NCBI RefSeq assembly: GCF_964355755.1
Contig: NC_092670.1
Coordinates: 769,001 to 833,000 of the forward strand
Length of the DNA: 64,000 nucleotides
Origin: Antedon mediterranea
Taxonomy: Eukaryota; Echinodermata; Crinoidea; Comatulida; Antedonidae
Direction: 5' to 3'
Positions 11,201 to 23,334 of the stretch are shown here, piece by piece; the stretch's first letter is position 1, and each line of letters starts with the position of its first letter. The position numbers and the translations under genes were made by a program. The notes below the pieces were generated by a model. The model was given only the letters and a program-made list of their open reading frames with translations, was not told the origin of the DNA and searched no databases.

Positions 11201-12930
11201 AGACTATGTTGAAACCATTATAGCTTAAATATTTTATTGTGGATGAAAACAAGGTTTGGAGATTGAAATACTGATTTCTGTGTTAATATGGATTTATCTA
11301 TTTCACAGTACAACCGTCCAGGAACCATGTATTCCATGTGACCTTCCCAAAGGAATGGCGTACAAGTGACCTTCACCAGTTATTCAGTCCGTTTGGATCA
11401 ATTTATGTTGGTTGGATAGGTGACACTGAAGCGTTTGTATCGCTGTACAAAGCTGCTGAAGCATCAATGGGTAATACTGTATATGCAGTCAAGTATTACT
11501 TGACATAATCTTCAATTTTGACATGACCTTCAATATCATCCTATGAAAAATATAAAAAAATTAAAGTTTAATAGGCCTAACAGTAAAGGAAGTGCCGTGA
11601 AGCATTGTATATCCGACATGTATCTACAAAACGATGATTATATATATATTCTCTTCACTGGTATATTGAACTAGTGTAAACTTACTCTTTAATGCTTCTC
11701 TGTTTTCCCTGCTTGCAACAGTCCTTGAGTTCCATTTCTTTCCATACAGCATGCAATATAAATAAATAAATATTCATTACAGTACTGGAAAAAGTCATGA
11801 ATATGCAATGTACGGGTAATAAATATTCATGACAATACAGAGAACTGCCATGATAACTGTTATCACCCCAAATACTTTATGATAATCACTTTGGAAACAA
11901 TAGATGAAATAAAAAAAAGTCACGAAAAATTAAATTTAGATATAGCCACTTTAGCTAAACTAATTAATTCTTGTCTTTTAACTATTCTGGTCTTTTATCT
12001 TTTTTGATCATTTGTTAGTAATGAAAACCATAAAAAAGGGTGAGAACTACACAGTTACCCCATACAAAAACTTCAAACGTGGCGTTTACCCGGAAGATAA
12101 TGCAGAAAAAGAGAGGAAAATAGTCAGTCCACCACAGGAAGAGAAAAGCCTTACAGTTGCCGAGATGGACAAAGCGAACATAGAAGAACCTGGGAAGAGG
12201 AAGCGACGAATATCGTCACTAGAGGCAGACGCTGAGGTTGCGGTGCTGATGGGAACGGTTGCAAAGAGGAAAAAACCAATGGATCCAACGTAAGCATTTT
12301 GGAGTGCTACAAACTATAAAGCTCTGTCTACACTATCAAACTTTATGTGACAACAAATGTGATGTGCCCATATATGGACACGATGATGTCATATCACTAC
12401 CATATTTGTGCATATCACTACCATATTTGTGCATATCACTACCATATTTGTGCATATCACTACCATATTTGGGCACATCACACCTGTTTTGTCAAACTTG
12501 TTTGATAGTGTAGCTTTACAGTAAATACAATTATATATTTTACAGTGTAGCACCATTTGTGTCGAGGAAAGGTGTAAAACCACCATTGCCAGAGGTAATG
12601 GAGGAGGGAGATCCTGGTGTTGAAATTGAAGATAAAGATATTGTGAAGGAAAAAGATGAAGATAAAGTGAAGGAAAAACATGAAGATAAAGTGAAGGAAA
12701 AAGATGAAGTAGAAAGTGAACATATTGGAACATCTAAGAAAGTAGAAGAGGAAATTGATAACAAGGAGGGAAAAAAAGAAAACTTACTTACAGAAGGTAA
12801 GATATGAAAAGTATTTAGTAACTGAGACATATCTTATTTATAACAATACATGATGCTTTTTACTTTGTTATGTTCTTTACTAGGAACTGATGAAGATGAG
12901 AAAATGTTTGAAGAATGTGAAAGCTGGTGA
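2234..12930 (+). CDS. PARN: PARN, poly(A)-specific ribonuclease, complete gene of 19 exons
   Basis: PARN is a DEDD-type 3' exonuclease that removes poly(A) tails and trims snoRNA, telomerase and other RNAs. Coding exons: 2234-2252, 5338-5489, 5844-5911, 6044-6125, 6418-6478, 6669-6846, 7681-7746, 7833-7871, 8127-8169, 8455-8538, 8621-8755, 8970-9056, 10119-10194, 10667-10844, 11018-11073, 11309-11470, 12019-12289, 12546-12796, 12884-12930. They total 2055 nt (684 aa plus stop) and all phases close. Catalytic residues are present: D28 and E30 (AIDGEF), D295 (GHNMILD), H379 and D384 ([11 protein letters not shown]). An R3H region lies between the nuclease halves (about 145-240). The RRM (about 440-495) keeps the cap-binding Trp as W477. 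The tail is Lys/Glu-rich with KRKRR and KRKK basic motifs and ends ESW, like the human DTW end. The start (MDVTRKNFK) was chosen because a 19-nt exon 1 restores the conserved N-terminus in phase. Intron 13 has a GC donor. Human PARN is 639 aa. Confidence 0.95.
2470..2640. repeat. Dispersed repeat fragment with TTTCGGCCG motifs (copy 1)
   Basis: The stretch contains gatgtctggtcatttcggcc and ttatttcggccgccg. Similar words in inverted order recur at 40830-41040, so this is probably one end of a dispersed element. Ends are not defined. It lies in PARN intron 1, just left of the 2664-5227 transposon. Confidence 0.4.
3276..4545 (-). pseudogene. Broken transposase of the 2664-5227 element
   Basis: Two minus-strand coding blocks belong to one protein. 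Block 1 (4545-4270) has the motif [15 protein letters not shown] and then [14 protein letters not shown] frameshift near 4278 hides the continuation [15 protein letters not shown], which is readable in the neighbouring frame down to about 4190. A SINE then interrupts (4175-3841). Block 2 (3836-3276) has [20 protein letters not shown], with aromatic residues spaced like a small barrel or Tudor-like domain. I recognise this motif set only as a protein common in metazoan transposon copies without a settled name. The N-terminal part is absent. Three lesions (truncation, frameshift, insertion) make it a pseudogene. Confidence 0.75.
3841..4175 (+). mobile_element. tRNA-derived SINE inserted in the transposase
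   Basis: The head looks like a tRNA gene: GCGAGTC at 3841-3847 can pair with GACTCGC at 3929-3935. The A box is TGGCCGAGCGG and the B box is GGTTCGAGGCC. The body shares long blocks with the inverted copy at 7358-7654, for example tcttctcggataaggacta and taaaccgtaggt. It ends in an A-rich tail with repeated aaaata. Its orientation is opposite to the transposase it splits. Confidence 0.82.
5574..5750. repeat. 58-bp tandem repeat, 3 copies (PARN intron 2)
   Basis: Copies start at 5574, 5632 and 5690. Each begins gagatatacaccagtctacc, with one base changed in the first. The last copy has a short duplication of aacctttt at its end. Confidence 0.92.
7094..7308. repeat. About 119-bp tandem duplication (PARN intron 6)
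   Basis: Two adjacent copies share catatcatgttaagtttgat, ggcttcttagtggtgggtga and the following ccacctccatcc block. They differ by a few substitutions and short indels. Confidence 0.85.
7358..7654 (-). mobile_element. tRNA-derived SINE, second copy (PARN intron 6)
   Basis: On the minus strand this starts agtgagtgagtggctgagcg, holds an A box TGGCTGAGCGG and a weaker B box GGTTTGAGGC. It continues with the same body as the SINE at 3841, including ctcggataaggactataaac and gggttaccccgg. It ends about 20 bp upstream of PARN exon 7, so its insertion sits close to the acceptor. Confidence 0.82.
8191..8250. repeat. 20-bp tandem repeat, 3 exact copies (PARN intron 9)
   Basis: The unit attgcagtatatgttataag occurs at 8191, 8211 and 8231 without change, 21 bp after the exon 9 donor. 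Confidence 0.97.
9306..10040. repeat. 121/124-bp tandem repeat, 6 copies (PARN intron 12)
   Basis: Copies start at 9306, 9430, 9551, 9672, 9796 and 9917. Two length forms differ by three bases at one spot: gagtacagtcatg versus gagtatcatg. Order of forms is long, short, short, long, short, long. Copies are otherwise almost identical, so the array is young. It fills most of the intron before exon 13. Confidence 0.95.
10472..10622. mobile_element. MITE family A, copy 1 (PARN intron 13)
   Basis: A palindromic element of about 150 bp with ends resembling taaagctctgtctacactat and its complement gtgtagacagagcttta. The interior has gatgtgcccatatatggaca and the complementary gggcacatcac. It is non-coding. 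Four related copies are at 12317, 31896, 47476 and 51900. Confidence 0.85.
12317..12518. mobile_element. MITE family A, copy 2 with internal expansion (PARN intron 17)
   Basis: The left end taaagctctgtctacactat is intact. The right end is shortened to gtgtagcttta, missing the gacaga piece. The middle has a 21-bp unit (catatcactaccatatttgt) repeated about four times, which lengthens this copy to some 200 bp. Confidence 0.85.
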
Positions 12931-12951
12931 TTGCAGCAACAATAGACATTG

Positions 12952-12957
12952 AATAAA
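12952..12957 (+). terminator. Possible PARN polyadenylation signal AATAAA
   Basis: AATAAA begins 22 bases after the PARN stop. This would give a very short 3' UTR. An ATTAAA near 13639 is an alternative, and the sequence alone cannot decide. Confidence 0.4.
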
Positions 12958-13097
12958 TGTTAGACTATCTTGCAGAATATTACTATACTGGAAAACGACC
13001 GTCAACAAAGCTAAAGTGTTCAGAATTGTATAACAGTTTTGTAAATGTTTTATGAGTTACATTAGTCTTTATCAATATTGTGTATTGTATTGTAAAT

Positions 13098-13190
13098 ACA
13101 GTACAGTACAGTACAGTACAGTACTACTGATTACTGTATAAATACAGTACTACTGATTACTGTATAAATACAGTACTACTGATTACTTCA
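13098..13190. repeat. 5-bp and 26-bp tandem repeats downstream of PARN
   Basis: About four copies of acagt run from 13098, followed by a 26-bp unit beginning cagtactactgattactg at 13119, 13145 and 13171 (last copy partial). Confidence 0.9.
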
Positions 13191-14527
13191 AACATTGTCG
13201 ACAGCATTATTAGGATGGACTCGCTATAAATGTAGTCCAAGTGTGAATATTGTCCAGATTGCAGTTGCTGTGGTATGCTATTTTCTTTGTACCAGAATTG
13301 TATGGAAGCATTGGTTGTATAGAATCATAATACAAAATGGATTGAGAATAAATTGATAGTTGACTGTCCCAAGAATGTAGAAAACTGTATTCATTTTCAA
13401 CTCTTATTTCGTAACTCCATAGATAAATATCATTGGTTGTATGTATTACCAAGTTGTGTATAAAACACCATTTGTTTTGACTAAACGTTTGAGGGGTAAA
13501 GTTGACTTTCAACGATAACTTTTTGATAAAGTTCTTGGAGGAGGTGGGGCTCAAGCAAGGTAAAGCATGACGTGATGGAAAAGTTTCATTTTCAGGATTG
13601 TGAATATTATTATCTGTTTATCAGTTTGTTTTGAATCTTGAAATTAAAACTTTTTGTACGAATTATAGCTGTGTGTTCAATATGTGTCTGAATATAGTGG
13701 TTGTGTGCTTATCTGAATTTGCCGAAGACAAACAAACGCTGACGACGTCGCTCTCCCGCGTTTTATGCAAATCTTAATGAGATCTATAATCTAATGATCT
13801 AATGAGATGTGTTTGTATTTTGTGACGCGAAGCACCACTTTTATTCATTCATTTAATTAATATCATGTTTCGGCAAATGATTGAAGTGAATAGCTTGCGT
13901 GCGTTTGAGATTTCACTGGGCATTATGATACAATTTGAACACAACACCCAAAAAAATCCCACTTGCCCGTAAGTTTTACTTGCCCGTAAGTTTTACTTGC
14001 TCGTTTCACCAAACAAAATACTGCAAAACCTTGAAAACTAAACAAACATGACAACAATTTCCGCACATTGAAAATTGTCTTCGATTTCAGATCACGATGT
14101 AGGCCTTATTAAATGAACCTAATCTCTAACTTTAGATCAAGTGTGAATGCAGTTTAAATCCACATATTTGTACGCACATCATTGGAACATTCTGAACACG
14201 TATTAAGTTGACGGATTTGACAAATAATTCCACAAAGTGATATATTTAGAGAGGATGGGAGGAGGGAAGATAAGATAAAACACATCTTCTCAGCTTTGAT
14301 TAATAAGTACCGACAATCGACGTAGTGTGAAACCGAAAACGTATAATATGAACTTTGACCCAAAGAATTACTAGAAAAAAGTCTGTAAACATTTTCTAAG
14401 AATTCAGCATACGATACCACCAATGAATGATATTATAATAATTAATGTAAATAGTTCTGTTTGTTCAAAATGTCAGCAATTGTGAAGAACTGAAGGACGA
14501 ACGGCTGTAGGTCTACTTTAGAAGACA
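13191..14527. other. Intergenic, no gene seen
   Basis: Probably PARN 3' UTR or flank at the left. I see no exon with a recognisable protein and no repeat apart from a short doubled word (ttgcccgtaagttttac) near 13965-13996. Confidence 0.5.
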
Positions 14528-14770
14528 TATTGTCCCCCTGAACAAACTATTTTTTCAATTTGTTGCTGAATATGCTATTTTGATGTCACAAAATACTTAT
14601 CTTCAGCCCAAAAAATTGAAGAAAAAAAATATTTACTTGAAAAAACTTTGATTTGATTGTCGGTCAGACAATACATTTTTGGTTAAATAAAACTGTTTTT
14701 TTTTAAAAAAATCATTAGTTTGTTTATTTTTTTTTACGGAAGTGAATAACTTTAGTAAAATTGCAAAATG
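14528..14770. mobile_element. Possible diverged MITE family B copy
   Basis: It begins atattgtccccctgaacaaa, like the family B end at 22201, and contains tttttggttaaataaaac near the middle. The right end is not clear, so the assignment is weak. Confidence 0.35.
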
Positions 14771-15468
14771 GCAAAGGCCTATACAAAATCTAGGATTTTA
14801 TTAATTTTAATACTAATACTAATATATCTATTATATAGTGGCCTACATAATATCTAACTGTGTCTATTTTGCATTCAGGTGCAAAGTAAAAGATTACTGC
14901 AGTTTTAGTATTATACTTCCAGAAACTATTGATGTTTGCCTACTGTATGAAGACTGTATGAACACGTACGTAGAGCGGGTTCCATGACGTCATGGATTGT
15001 GCTGGCCAGTCTGAAACTCAATGTATACACACTAGCGAGCAAAATCCCTGACGTCAGTGAAACAGTTCATCCAGTATCAGCGGCGTTTTTGAAAAGTTAT
15101 CACAAGTTGCAGAAACAACCAACGTAAATTGCTAGTTAATACAATACGGTGCTTTTGTCTATCTTACCACAGTGCCACTGGTTTCCTCTCTTCCGATATC
15201 CACAAGATCTGTCGTCACACACAGACTCACGCTTTATGCTGTACTGCAACCGGTCGTTGACTATACCATATATCCGCAATTTTAGTTTTTAGCCTAACAG
15301 CTTCGTTTCAAAACCTTTCTTGATATTTTATATTGCTGTTGACCACAATAGTGGAATTCAATTTCAATTAAAACTTTATCTGAGACAAATATTCAATATG
15401 CAATGATAATAAGATTATTGATCTAGGCCTTGTTCGTTAAAATCTCGAGGAGAAAAAAATAGAATAAT

Positions 15469-15513
15469 GATGTCAGTGATAGTGATGTCAGTGATAATGA
15501 TGTCAGTGATAGT
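15469..15513. repeat. 15-bp tandem repeat, 3 copies
   Basis: The unit gatgtcagtgatagt occurs at 15469, 15484 (one change) and 15499. Confidence 0.92.
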
Positions 15514-16704
15514 GGTCGAAAACAACAAATAAATATATCTATTTTGTAGACGTGCGCGTGAGTAAAGCGGTGTCGTTCTTTCGCTGACAATTTAATTTTT
15601 TTTCAATTTATAAATTGTACAACAGAAATAATATATTTATGCTTACCATGTGAAAGCGACCTTCCGTATATTATTAGGGTATTTTACCATCAGCAGAAAC
15701 AGGGCCATATTCGTTGATTTACCGTATACCACTGGTTGAGAACATCCCTAATCTTTCATGTATGCCTACGTCCCATTTCGTCAGTGTGAATCGACCAAGT
15801 TGAACTATTAGCTAAGCCACCATACAGTTTATTTATTTAAAGTAGTACCCAACTCTATAAAATGAACGCAAATAAACTCAGTAACAAAACTAATTCGTTT
15901 ATATAAGATCAAGTTCGAAACTGAGTCGTATTTCGAAGTAAAACAATGATTTTTTTTTTCACATTTATGAGAAAATAACATTTTCCCTTTTTGGAAAATT
16001 ACACTGGAAATACAATACTTGGAAAATTCAATTTCCCCGTTGAAGTTGAGTAAGGTTTCCTTTACGTGATTCGTCATTTAAAAAGTAAAAGTATATTTTG
16101 GACAGTATTACGGACATCAACTCGATCTTTGTAAGTATTAGGTAATGTCTTAAATAACATTAATAAACTTGTGAGGTATTGTTTTTTGCCGGTGGCAGCA
16201 CAATTCGCTTACACAAAAGCATTCTTTGTATTTTACATACCTTGTCTGCAGATAGAACCTACTGACGGAGATAACAGTATCAGCCTACACCTAGACTTTC
16301 TACTATCTATCAGCTGAAGAATCCGATGTCTTCCTCTACTTTGGACCTTCCCCTCTTTGGACTTTTTACCTTGAACAATAAGACCCCAACACCCCATATG
16401 CCCTTCACCATAAAAAAACCAAAGCAAGAACAAAAACATTTCTTGTTCACTTCACAACACATACAGTAAAACATGTATAGTATAAAATATATTTCTATCT
16501 GCGTTTTAGTAACCAAAGCTCCCACAGTTGTGAATACTGTATAGAGAAATTGGACCAGAGTGTTATCAGTTTGAAGGACTGAAATTATTCACTAATACTG
16601 TCCAATGCTTGTGAAAATAACAGATGTTGTGGCGTGTTTTTTTGTTGTTTTTTTTTTTGTTTTTTTTTTGGTTTTTTTTATTCATACTTTTGAAAGGGAC
16701 AAGC

Positions 16705-16763
16705 AAAAAAGGACAAATTTAAAGAAAATATATCATGCCTTTTCTTTAAATTTGTCCTTTTTT
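16705..16763. repeat. Perfect 24-bp inverted repeat
   Basis: The arm 16705-16728 (core ggacaaatttaaag) is the exact reverse complement of 16740-16763, with 11 bases between. It could be the ends of a small foldback element or a hairpin. Confidence 0.85.
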
Positions 16764-17482
16764 GGACAGGCCTAAAGGAATAAGAAAAATAAAATAAAAT
16801 TTATATATTTTTTAGGAATCAAATTAGGAAGTAAAAATAGTCGTACCATATCTAAATTTAAAAAAAGTACCAATCAGTAGACTACAGACGATGTCAAATA
16901 CTTGTATACGTTTCAGCAACTTGTTATTATAGGCATGTTATCAGTAATTTATCACGAGCTATTTTAAATTATGATTTGTGACTAAAATACGAGGGCAAAT
17001 CCCTTTGAGATGTAGTAGAAATCAAAAGCTAACATTTCTTATTAATACCTTATTTTTAACTTTCACTTGAGAACTGCCAGAAATTAAAAAAGGGAATTTC
17101 CCTATTTATAGCCATAATCAGTCAGCCATATCCAGTATAGGCTCGGGTGCACAAAAACGTCGATATATTTAAATAAATCCACAAACAGCTTTCCGTGGAG
17201 ACTCGAATTGAAATAGCCAATTGAATAAACCCCGAAAGTCAAAATAAACTCTTTACATTATTTGGACCATCATGTACCACCGGTAAAAAGCTTCGATGAG
17301 CGTGACTTGCATTGCAAACGAAGATTTTCAAAACTTTCTGAACTGTGGTTGAGAAGCATCCGTTAACAAGTCATAGGCGGGCCTAGGAATTTATAATGAC
17401 CAAAACTAGCGCTATCCTGTACGTTGACGCTGAAGCAGATGCTAATCGACATTTCTGATTTGGAACAATCGTTTTAATGAAT

Positions 17483-17597
17483 AAAAAAACAATTTTATTC
17501 AAAAATAAAATTATAAAGAGGGCCGAGACTGAGATAATGAATTGGACCAAAAACAATTTTTTATTCAAAAAAATAAAACGACAAAAGAGGGCCGAGA
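17483..17597. repeat. Duplicated AT-rich block
   Basis: Two copies, about 66 bp apart, share the order aacaattttattcaaaaat (second copy with two extra bases), aataaaa, and agagggccgaga. Confidence 0.75.
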
Positions 17598-19619
17598 ATA
17601 TTTTAGATTATCGCTGTTAAACACCGGGAAGGAAAAGTAAAAGTGTTTAGTAGGCCTACCGTATTGATAAATATGCGTTTTAATTTAAATTAATTTTAAA
17701 TTTTTCCATGCAGGAAAGAAGACCGACTAAAAACAACAGAGGTTAAAAAGTTCAGAAGAAATTGGGTAAAACAACGGTAAGTTGAAGCAGGGAATAGTCA
17801 CTCTTCCTTGGTTCAAGTAAACCACCACACCGCCACCGGGATTCACTTTGTAGGCTGCTTAATTATAGACAAATCAACCAAGCTGCGATGATGATCGAGG
17901 TTAAGCACAGAATGATATAATATCATATCAATTTACCAAACCATGATTTTACTAGGGCCTAAAAATGATAGGTGAATAATGAATTTTGAACAGTACATTC
18001 GGGCTTTAAAAAGTTATTCAAAGCGGTCGTTGCTGAAGTCAAAATCATCCCTAGGCTATTCACTTTTTAACACAAAATTCATCGTTTTTGTGTTGTAGTT
18101 TTCAACTTTCGTCTGATATCATATTCACAAGCATATTGTACGTAAATTAAGATTTTTTAATGTATTGTATTAGTATAATTAATGTATAAACTTTATTTCA
18201 TGGTTTTGATTTTAAGAGAACTGTATAATATTGTTTTGTCGCCGCCGAGAAAAAATTTTTAAAGAATTTGAGATTTAAATATTTTATACATAAGAAAAAA
18301 TAATAACATCAAACTATTATTATTTATAGAAATAACAAAACAAAAAAACACAGTTACCAAATAAATAACAATTATCTATAAAGAAAAACCAATAGGCCTA
18401 CATGAATTAAGGGGGGAAATAGATTAACAACAAGTAAATAAAATAATTGATGCTAAATAAAATTAAAAACAATTGTAATGTCATTGAAATGTACTGTTTT
18501 TTTTTAAATCCATACTGGATATTTCTTTTTTTTAATAAAAAATAAAGTAGAAAAAAAAGTTTACAATTACAGTCTTTGTGTTAATGTATATGTTATTTTG
18601 TGCATGCTTATGACAACATACTTTATATGAATGGTTGCAAATGTAAAATGCTTTAATATAGGAATATACAAAAATTAGGAATTAGTTTAACGATAACTTA
18701 ACTATAAAACTATTGGCCTAAGAGGATGCATAACTTGCATTGGGCCGGCCGTTGGATGCCATTTATAGCGTACTGAACTTTGACCTAAACGCATTAGTAA
18801 CTGTTTCATTTAGTTTAGTAACCGATAAGTCAATCATCTAAAATCACATTATAGTTACATTTACAAATATTAAATAAAACTACAAACAAAACACAAACCA
18901 GAACACTAAAAAACCGAAAAATACGACCGAAAAATAAACTTTAAAAAAGACAAAATGCGTAGGCCTATTGATTTGTTTTCTTTGTTGTTGTAATATACAA
19001 ATGCAATTTGTTAGCTATAAATTATTCTACCACCCAATTGGTACTAAGATTTTTCTATCCGATTTCTTGTGGTGGTGCACATTCGTTTGGTCTCCTGAAA
19101 GGGACGTGACCGTTATTGGTACTTAGGCTACTGCCTAAAATAATGTACGCGTAAAATATATACCTCGGTGCATTCATATATTCGAATTTGAAACCCACAT
19201 ACGACAACAAAAGTTTTACTATGGTGAAATAACATAAAACATAATAGAATATAGTTTGAATATTTAAAGTTAGAAATTTAAAAAGTTTGTAGTGTTTTTA
19301 AAAAATAAAATGGCTAAACCACTAGGCCTATAAAACTATGCTTACTATCAGTCTGCAATTGACTAACAAATAATTTTCAACAAAATAATGTATGTTTGGA
19401 TATATTTAAAGTTATAATTCCAAGACGAAAAAGAAATCAAACAAGTTTGGATTGTTTAAATTATAAAATGGCTATAAAAGTTATTTATTGACTAACAAAT
19501 AATTAAAAAAACTATTCATATAGGGCCTATAGGCCTTTACTCAACACGAATCCAAAAAGGGTAAAAGTAATGTGAAAACTTAATATTTCAATCTACTAAT
19601 ATATTGATGAAAAGTTTCC

Positions 19620-19683
19620 GATTTATTATTTATTTATTATTTATTTGTTATTTATTTATTATTTATTTGTTATTTATTTGTTG
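19620..19683. repeat. TTTATTATTTA-type AT microsatellite
   Basis: An interrupted run of ttattattta and ttgttattta words. It is simple low-complexity sequence. Confidence 0.85.
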
Positions 19684-21811
19684 TTAGGCCTATAAACAAT
19701 GTTCCTTACCCATTATTATAAATTAAATCAAGTAGCAAAATTTGTTTCTGCTTATGTATTATCTTATAGGCCTAACCCAGCAACATGATGTTAAAATGAG
19801 TATGTGTTATAAATGTCCAAATAATGTGTATATACTTAGGCCTACAATAGTAATGTTTAATGAATACCAATATTGAATGTATGCTGCTGTAATTTTCCCG
19901 CCTTTAATATGATAATGATGATACCACTAGTTATATGATATTGTATTTATTGTACAGAATAATATTCATTCATCTATATGTTGAAACTTGGACCATAAAA
20001 GTTAATGGAAATTAAATGATAGAAGTAGGTATATTCATTATATACTAACATGTTTAAACCTAGCCCAAATATTAAAACTTAATGGAAATTAAATTATAAT
20101 GATGGGATATTTGTAACATGCATAGGTATAAGTTTATAATTATCGCAGTATAAAACAACATAGGGCCTATTATATTAAAATCATACTATCATGTTGATTG
20201 GTTCAAAAAAATAAATTTAATTTATATTTAGTGCCCATAATTTTGAAATTCCTTGAGCAGAGATGTGCGCTGTTTAAATGATAGGATACAAAATTAAGGT
20301 GTGTCAATCTGTAATTTATATTGAATAAATTCGTCAAATTATTGTTGTTATATTGGGTCAGTCTGGTGGTGCTGAAACTTTTTTTAAAACCCTATTTAAC
20401 GTACATTTACTACATGCAAAAGACATACAATCTGATGTTCAGTACTGGTGGTATATGGAGTGTGAGCCATGTACTAGTCGATCTAGCCGATCTTTTAGCC
20501 TGACTTCTTGTAGCCTAGGAATTGCAGAATCAAATTAGAATTTCAGATAAAATGTTGCAGTTTAATAATACAAGACATATTTTCTGTAAACCTTAGTGTT
20601 TTAGCAAATGTAATAGTACTATAATCGGTACATGATCCTCTTAACTAATGAATGACTGTCGTCGGTACCTAGTACACTCGGTTTAATAGCAAAGCAGCTG
20701 CATGGCCACTATGAGTAGGCCTACAAATATCATTATTATTATTAAGACTTACCTTTTATACTTTATACGTTGATCTAACGTAATTTGGTAGAATATGTAT
20801 CTTCTGCAAAAACGTGGACCACCACCCCTGGTCAGAAAATACAGTCCTCATTTTTCTGAGACGAACTTAAAGCCATGTGTAGCCTACTTACTCGCAGTTT
20901 CGATTCATGCCCCTTCCTGGGGTTCAGCTCGCTCGCCTTGTTAATCAGAGAATCCAATTAAAGTCTATATTTTCTTGAATGTATATTTGCATAAACTACT
21001 GCAATTTCGACTTCTTGTTACCAGCAATATCACTAAAAATTAAGAGTTTTCGGCGGCAAGTTCATTGCAATATACTAGGTATATCTGTATTATGACGTAG
21101 TCAATTTCCTTTCGTTGAATATTCATGATTATACCGAAAACATGCATATGCATGTTTCTCAGAAAAAATCTGGATTGACCAATCAGAATGGAGTAAACCA
21201 ATTACGCCTTATAAAGGCTTGGAACGTATGCATTGTGTGTATTATACGGTATAATAGTTGCTGACCTTTCTATACCAATATGGAGATATCTATGTTTTAT
21301 TAAATGTAGATAGACTTATTAAAAGTATCTCTCTTTTTATTGGAACGAGTTAAAATAACTTAAAAATAAATGATAAATGGCATGACCATCATGCTATTGA
21401 AATTTACAATTAAAACATATTGTTTAATCTCTGAACAAAGTCCATTTACTGAATTTGACCGAAAAGCATACAGACTTCAGAACTGTTATTTTCGTATTAG
21501 AAAATTTAAGAGAAACCATAGCACACAGCAGATATAAACAATATTTACATAAAATAAAAATTGTATATAACATTATGTAATAAACTGTCCCTGTAAGATC
21601 CCTGCAACATTGTAACAATGTAAATGTATATTGTTTAATTGTTTAATAAATGTGATTAAATAATGTCAATGATGTTCATTATAATAAATAATCTTCATGT
21701 ATGTAAAATCGTGATAAAATAAATCCCTAAAAATATTAACACTTTATGGAAATTATCCTACTGTAGTTACTGCACCTACACCTCTACAATAATGTAGGCC
21801 TATGGTTTCGT

Positions 21812-21842
<31 letters not shown>
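21812..21842. repeat. (TTG)n microsatellite, about 10 units
   Basis: An uninterrupted run of ttg triplets. The threonine run it creates on the minus strand is not evidence of a protein. Confidence 0.95.
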
Positions 21843-22200
21843 GAGACTGCAGTAATTAAGCGGGTGTAGGGGCTCAATTTTCAGACACTTATTACCCCAG
21901 AAAACAATTAAAAGCTTGCTAAATACTTTAATAAGCAGGTTAAGAGAGCCAACAAATACTGCAGTAACTAACAAGATACAATCTTGTCACGTAATAATTA
22001 CTTTAAAGGGCTTTAATAAACAGGTTCAGAGCCACAAAATTCAGTTACACTGCAGCAAAATTAATTTAAACAAATGTTTGTGATTTAGGAGCTAAACATT
22101 CTATAAAGTATATTTATATAAGAAAGCTTTAGAGCAGAAAAGTAAAGATACAAACTTTTTAAAATGTTATTAAAGAGAAAAGTAAAAACACTTGAAGATG

Positions 22201-22509
22201 TATTGTCCCCCAAAAACATGAAAAATTCAGGTTATTAAATCATACTTTGAATAGGTTGTTTTGTAGTTTTAATGAAGTCAATCACAAAAATAATGTTTTC
22301 ACTTATAAAATAACAAAATAAATGGTTATATTCAACCAAAAGCCCATTAGCTGACAGCATGTTTTGCTTTAAATTACATTTTTTTTTTCAGGTACAGTAA
22401 ATACATTGTTTTAGTTCAGATTTTTGGTCAAAGTGGATAACTATGTGACATTAAAATTGAATATTTAACAACAATTTTTTAAGAATTATTTTGTCACAGG
22501 GGGACAATA
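22201..22509. mobile_element. MITE family B, copy 1
   Basis: The ends are tattgtccccc and gggggacaata, an 11-bp terminal inverted repeat, about 309 bp in all. The inside shares tttttggtcaaagtg and gtgacattaaaat with the copy at 38282-38583. It is non-coding. Confidence 0.75.
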
Positions 22510-23018
22510 GGGGTAAATCTTTGAAAAAGCTACTTCTGATACACGCAACGAATATAGGCCACGCCTTACCGTCCTTATTGCAACACCAAAGAGATAGGAA
22601 AGGGAAAATAGGAAGACTAGTGAACATAAATTTGGCTTGTAAACATGAGAATAATATTGTATTTATGCATACAACAGAATGTATTATGGTATCAACATTG
22701 AATCATCCAGGCTTCATAACAAAATGATGGAGATCCTGAAATGATCTGATACCACCGGTGTCTTTTTTATGTTTTTTTTTTTTAATTTATTTTTTATTTC
22801 AACTGTTTTTTCTAATGTGATGCAATTGATTTTGTAACTATGGAGATACATATCCGAAATAAACGTAAAATGAAATGAATAGCCAATATAAAAGTTATGC
22901 TGTCTCATGCCAAGAAATCCGAGGCATAGGCCAGTCTGTAGGCCTAGGCTATACAGTAGTATACAGTATTACACTCTCCTCTGGGACACCCATATTACCA
23001 CCTTTTTGACACTTTCCC

Positions 23019-23334
23019 CAGCCTGAACGAGAAGGTGAATACATAACACTACGACTGACTTCATTCTGGGGACACTGATGGAACCGTGTTTAGGTTCCAG
23101 CCTGAACGAGGAGTTGAATACATAACACTACGACTGACTCCATTCTGGGGACACTGATGGAACCGTGTTTAGGTCCCAGCCTGAACGAGGAGGTGAATAC
23201 ATAACACTACGACTGACTTCATTCTAGGGACACTGATGGAACCGTGTTTAGGTCCCAGCCTGAACGAGGAGGTGAATACATAACACTACGACTGACTCCA
23301 TTCTAGGGACACTGATGGAACCGTGTTTAGGTTC
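23019..23334. repeat. 79-bp tandem repeat, 4 copies
   Basis: Copies start at 23019, 23098, 23177 and 23256, each opening cagcctgaacgag and closing ggaaccgtgtttagg. Copies differ only at a handful of positions, such as ctgggg versus ctaggg. Confidence 0.95.

Larger units (their letters stand above)
14771..22200. other. Intergenic stretch, repeats and palindromes only
   Basis: No coding exon is recognised in 7.4 kb. Contents seen: two TGACGTCA sites 64 bp apart (14985, 15049), a 15-bp triplet repeat (15469), poly-T runs near 16630-16680, a 24-bp inverted repeat (16705-16763) and a duplicated AT-rich block (17483-17597). Also seen: a TTTATTA-rich microsatellite (about 19620-19683), a promoter-like box cluster (20980-21240) and a TTG microsatellite (21812-21842). 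TAGGCCTA is dense between 17.6 and 20.8 kb. Confidence 0.55.

Noticed and set aside
12389-12830. Several minus-strand frames opposite PARN exon 18
   Set aside because: They are shadows of the Lys/Glu-rich PARN tail and of the expanded MITE next to it.
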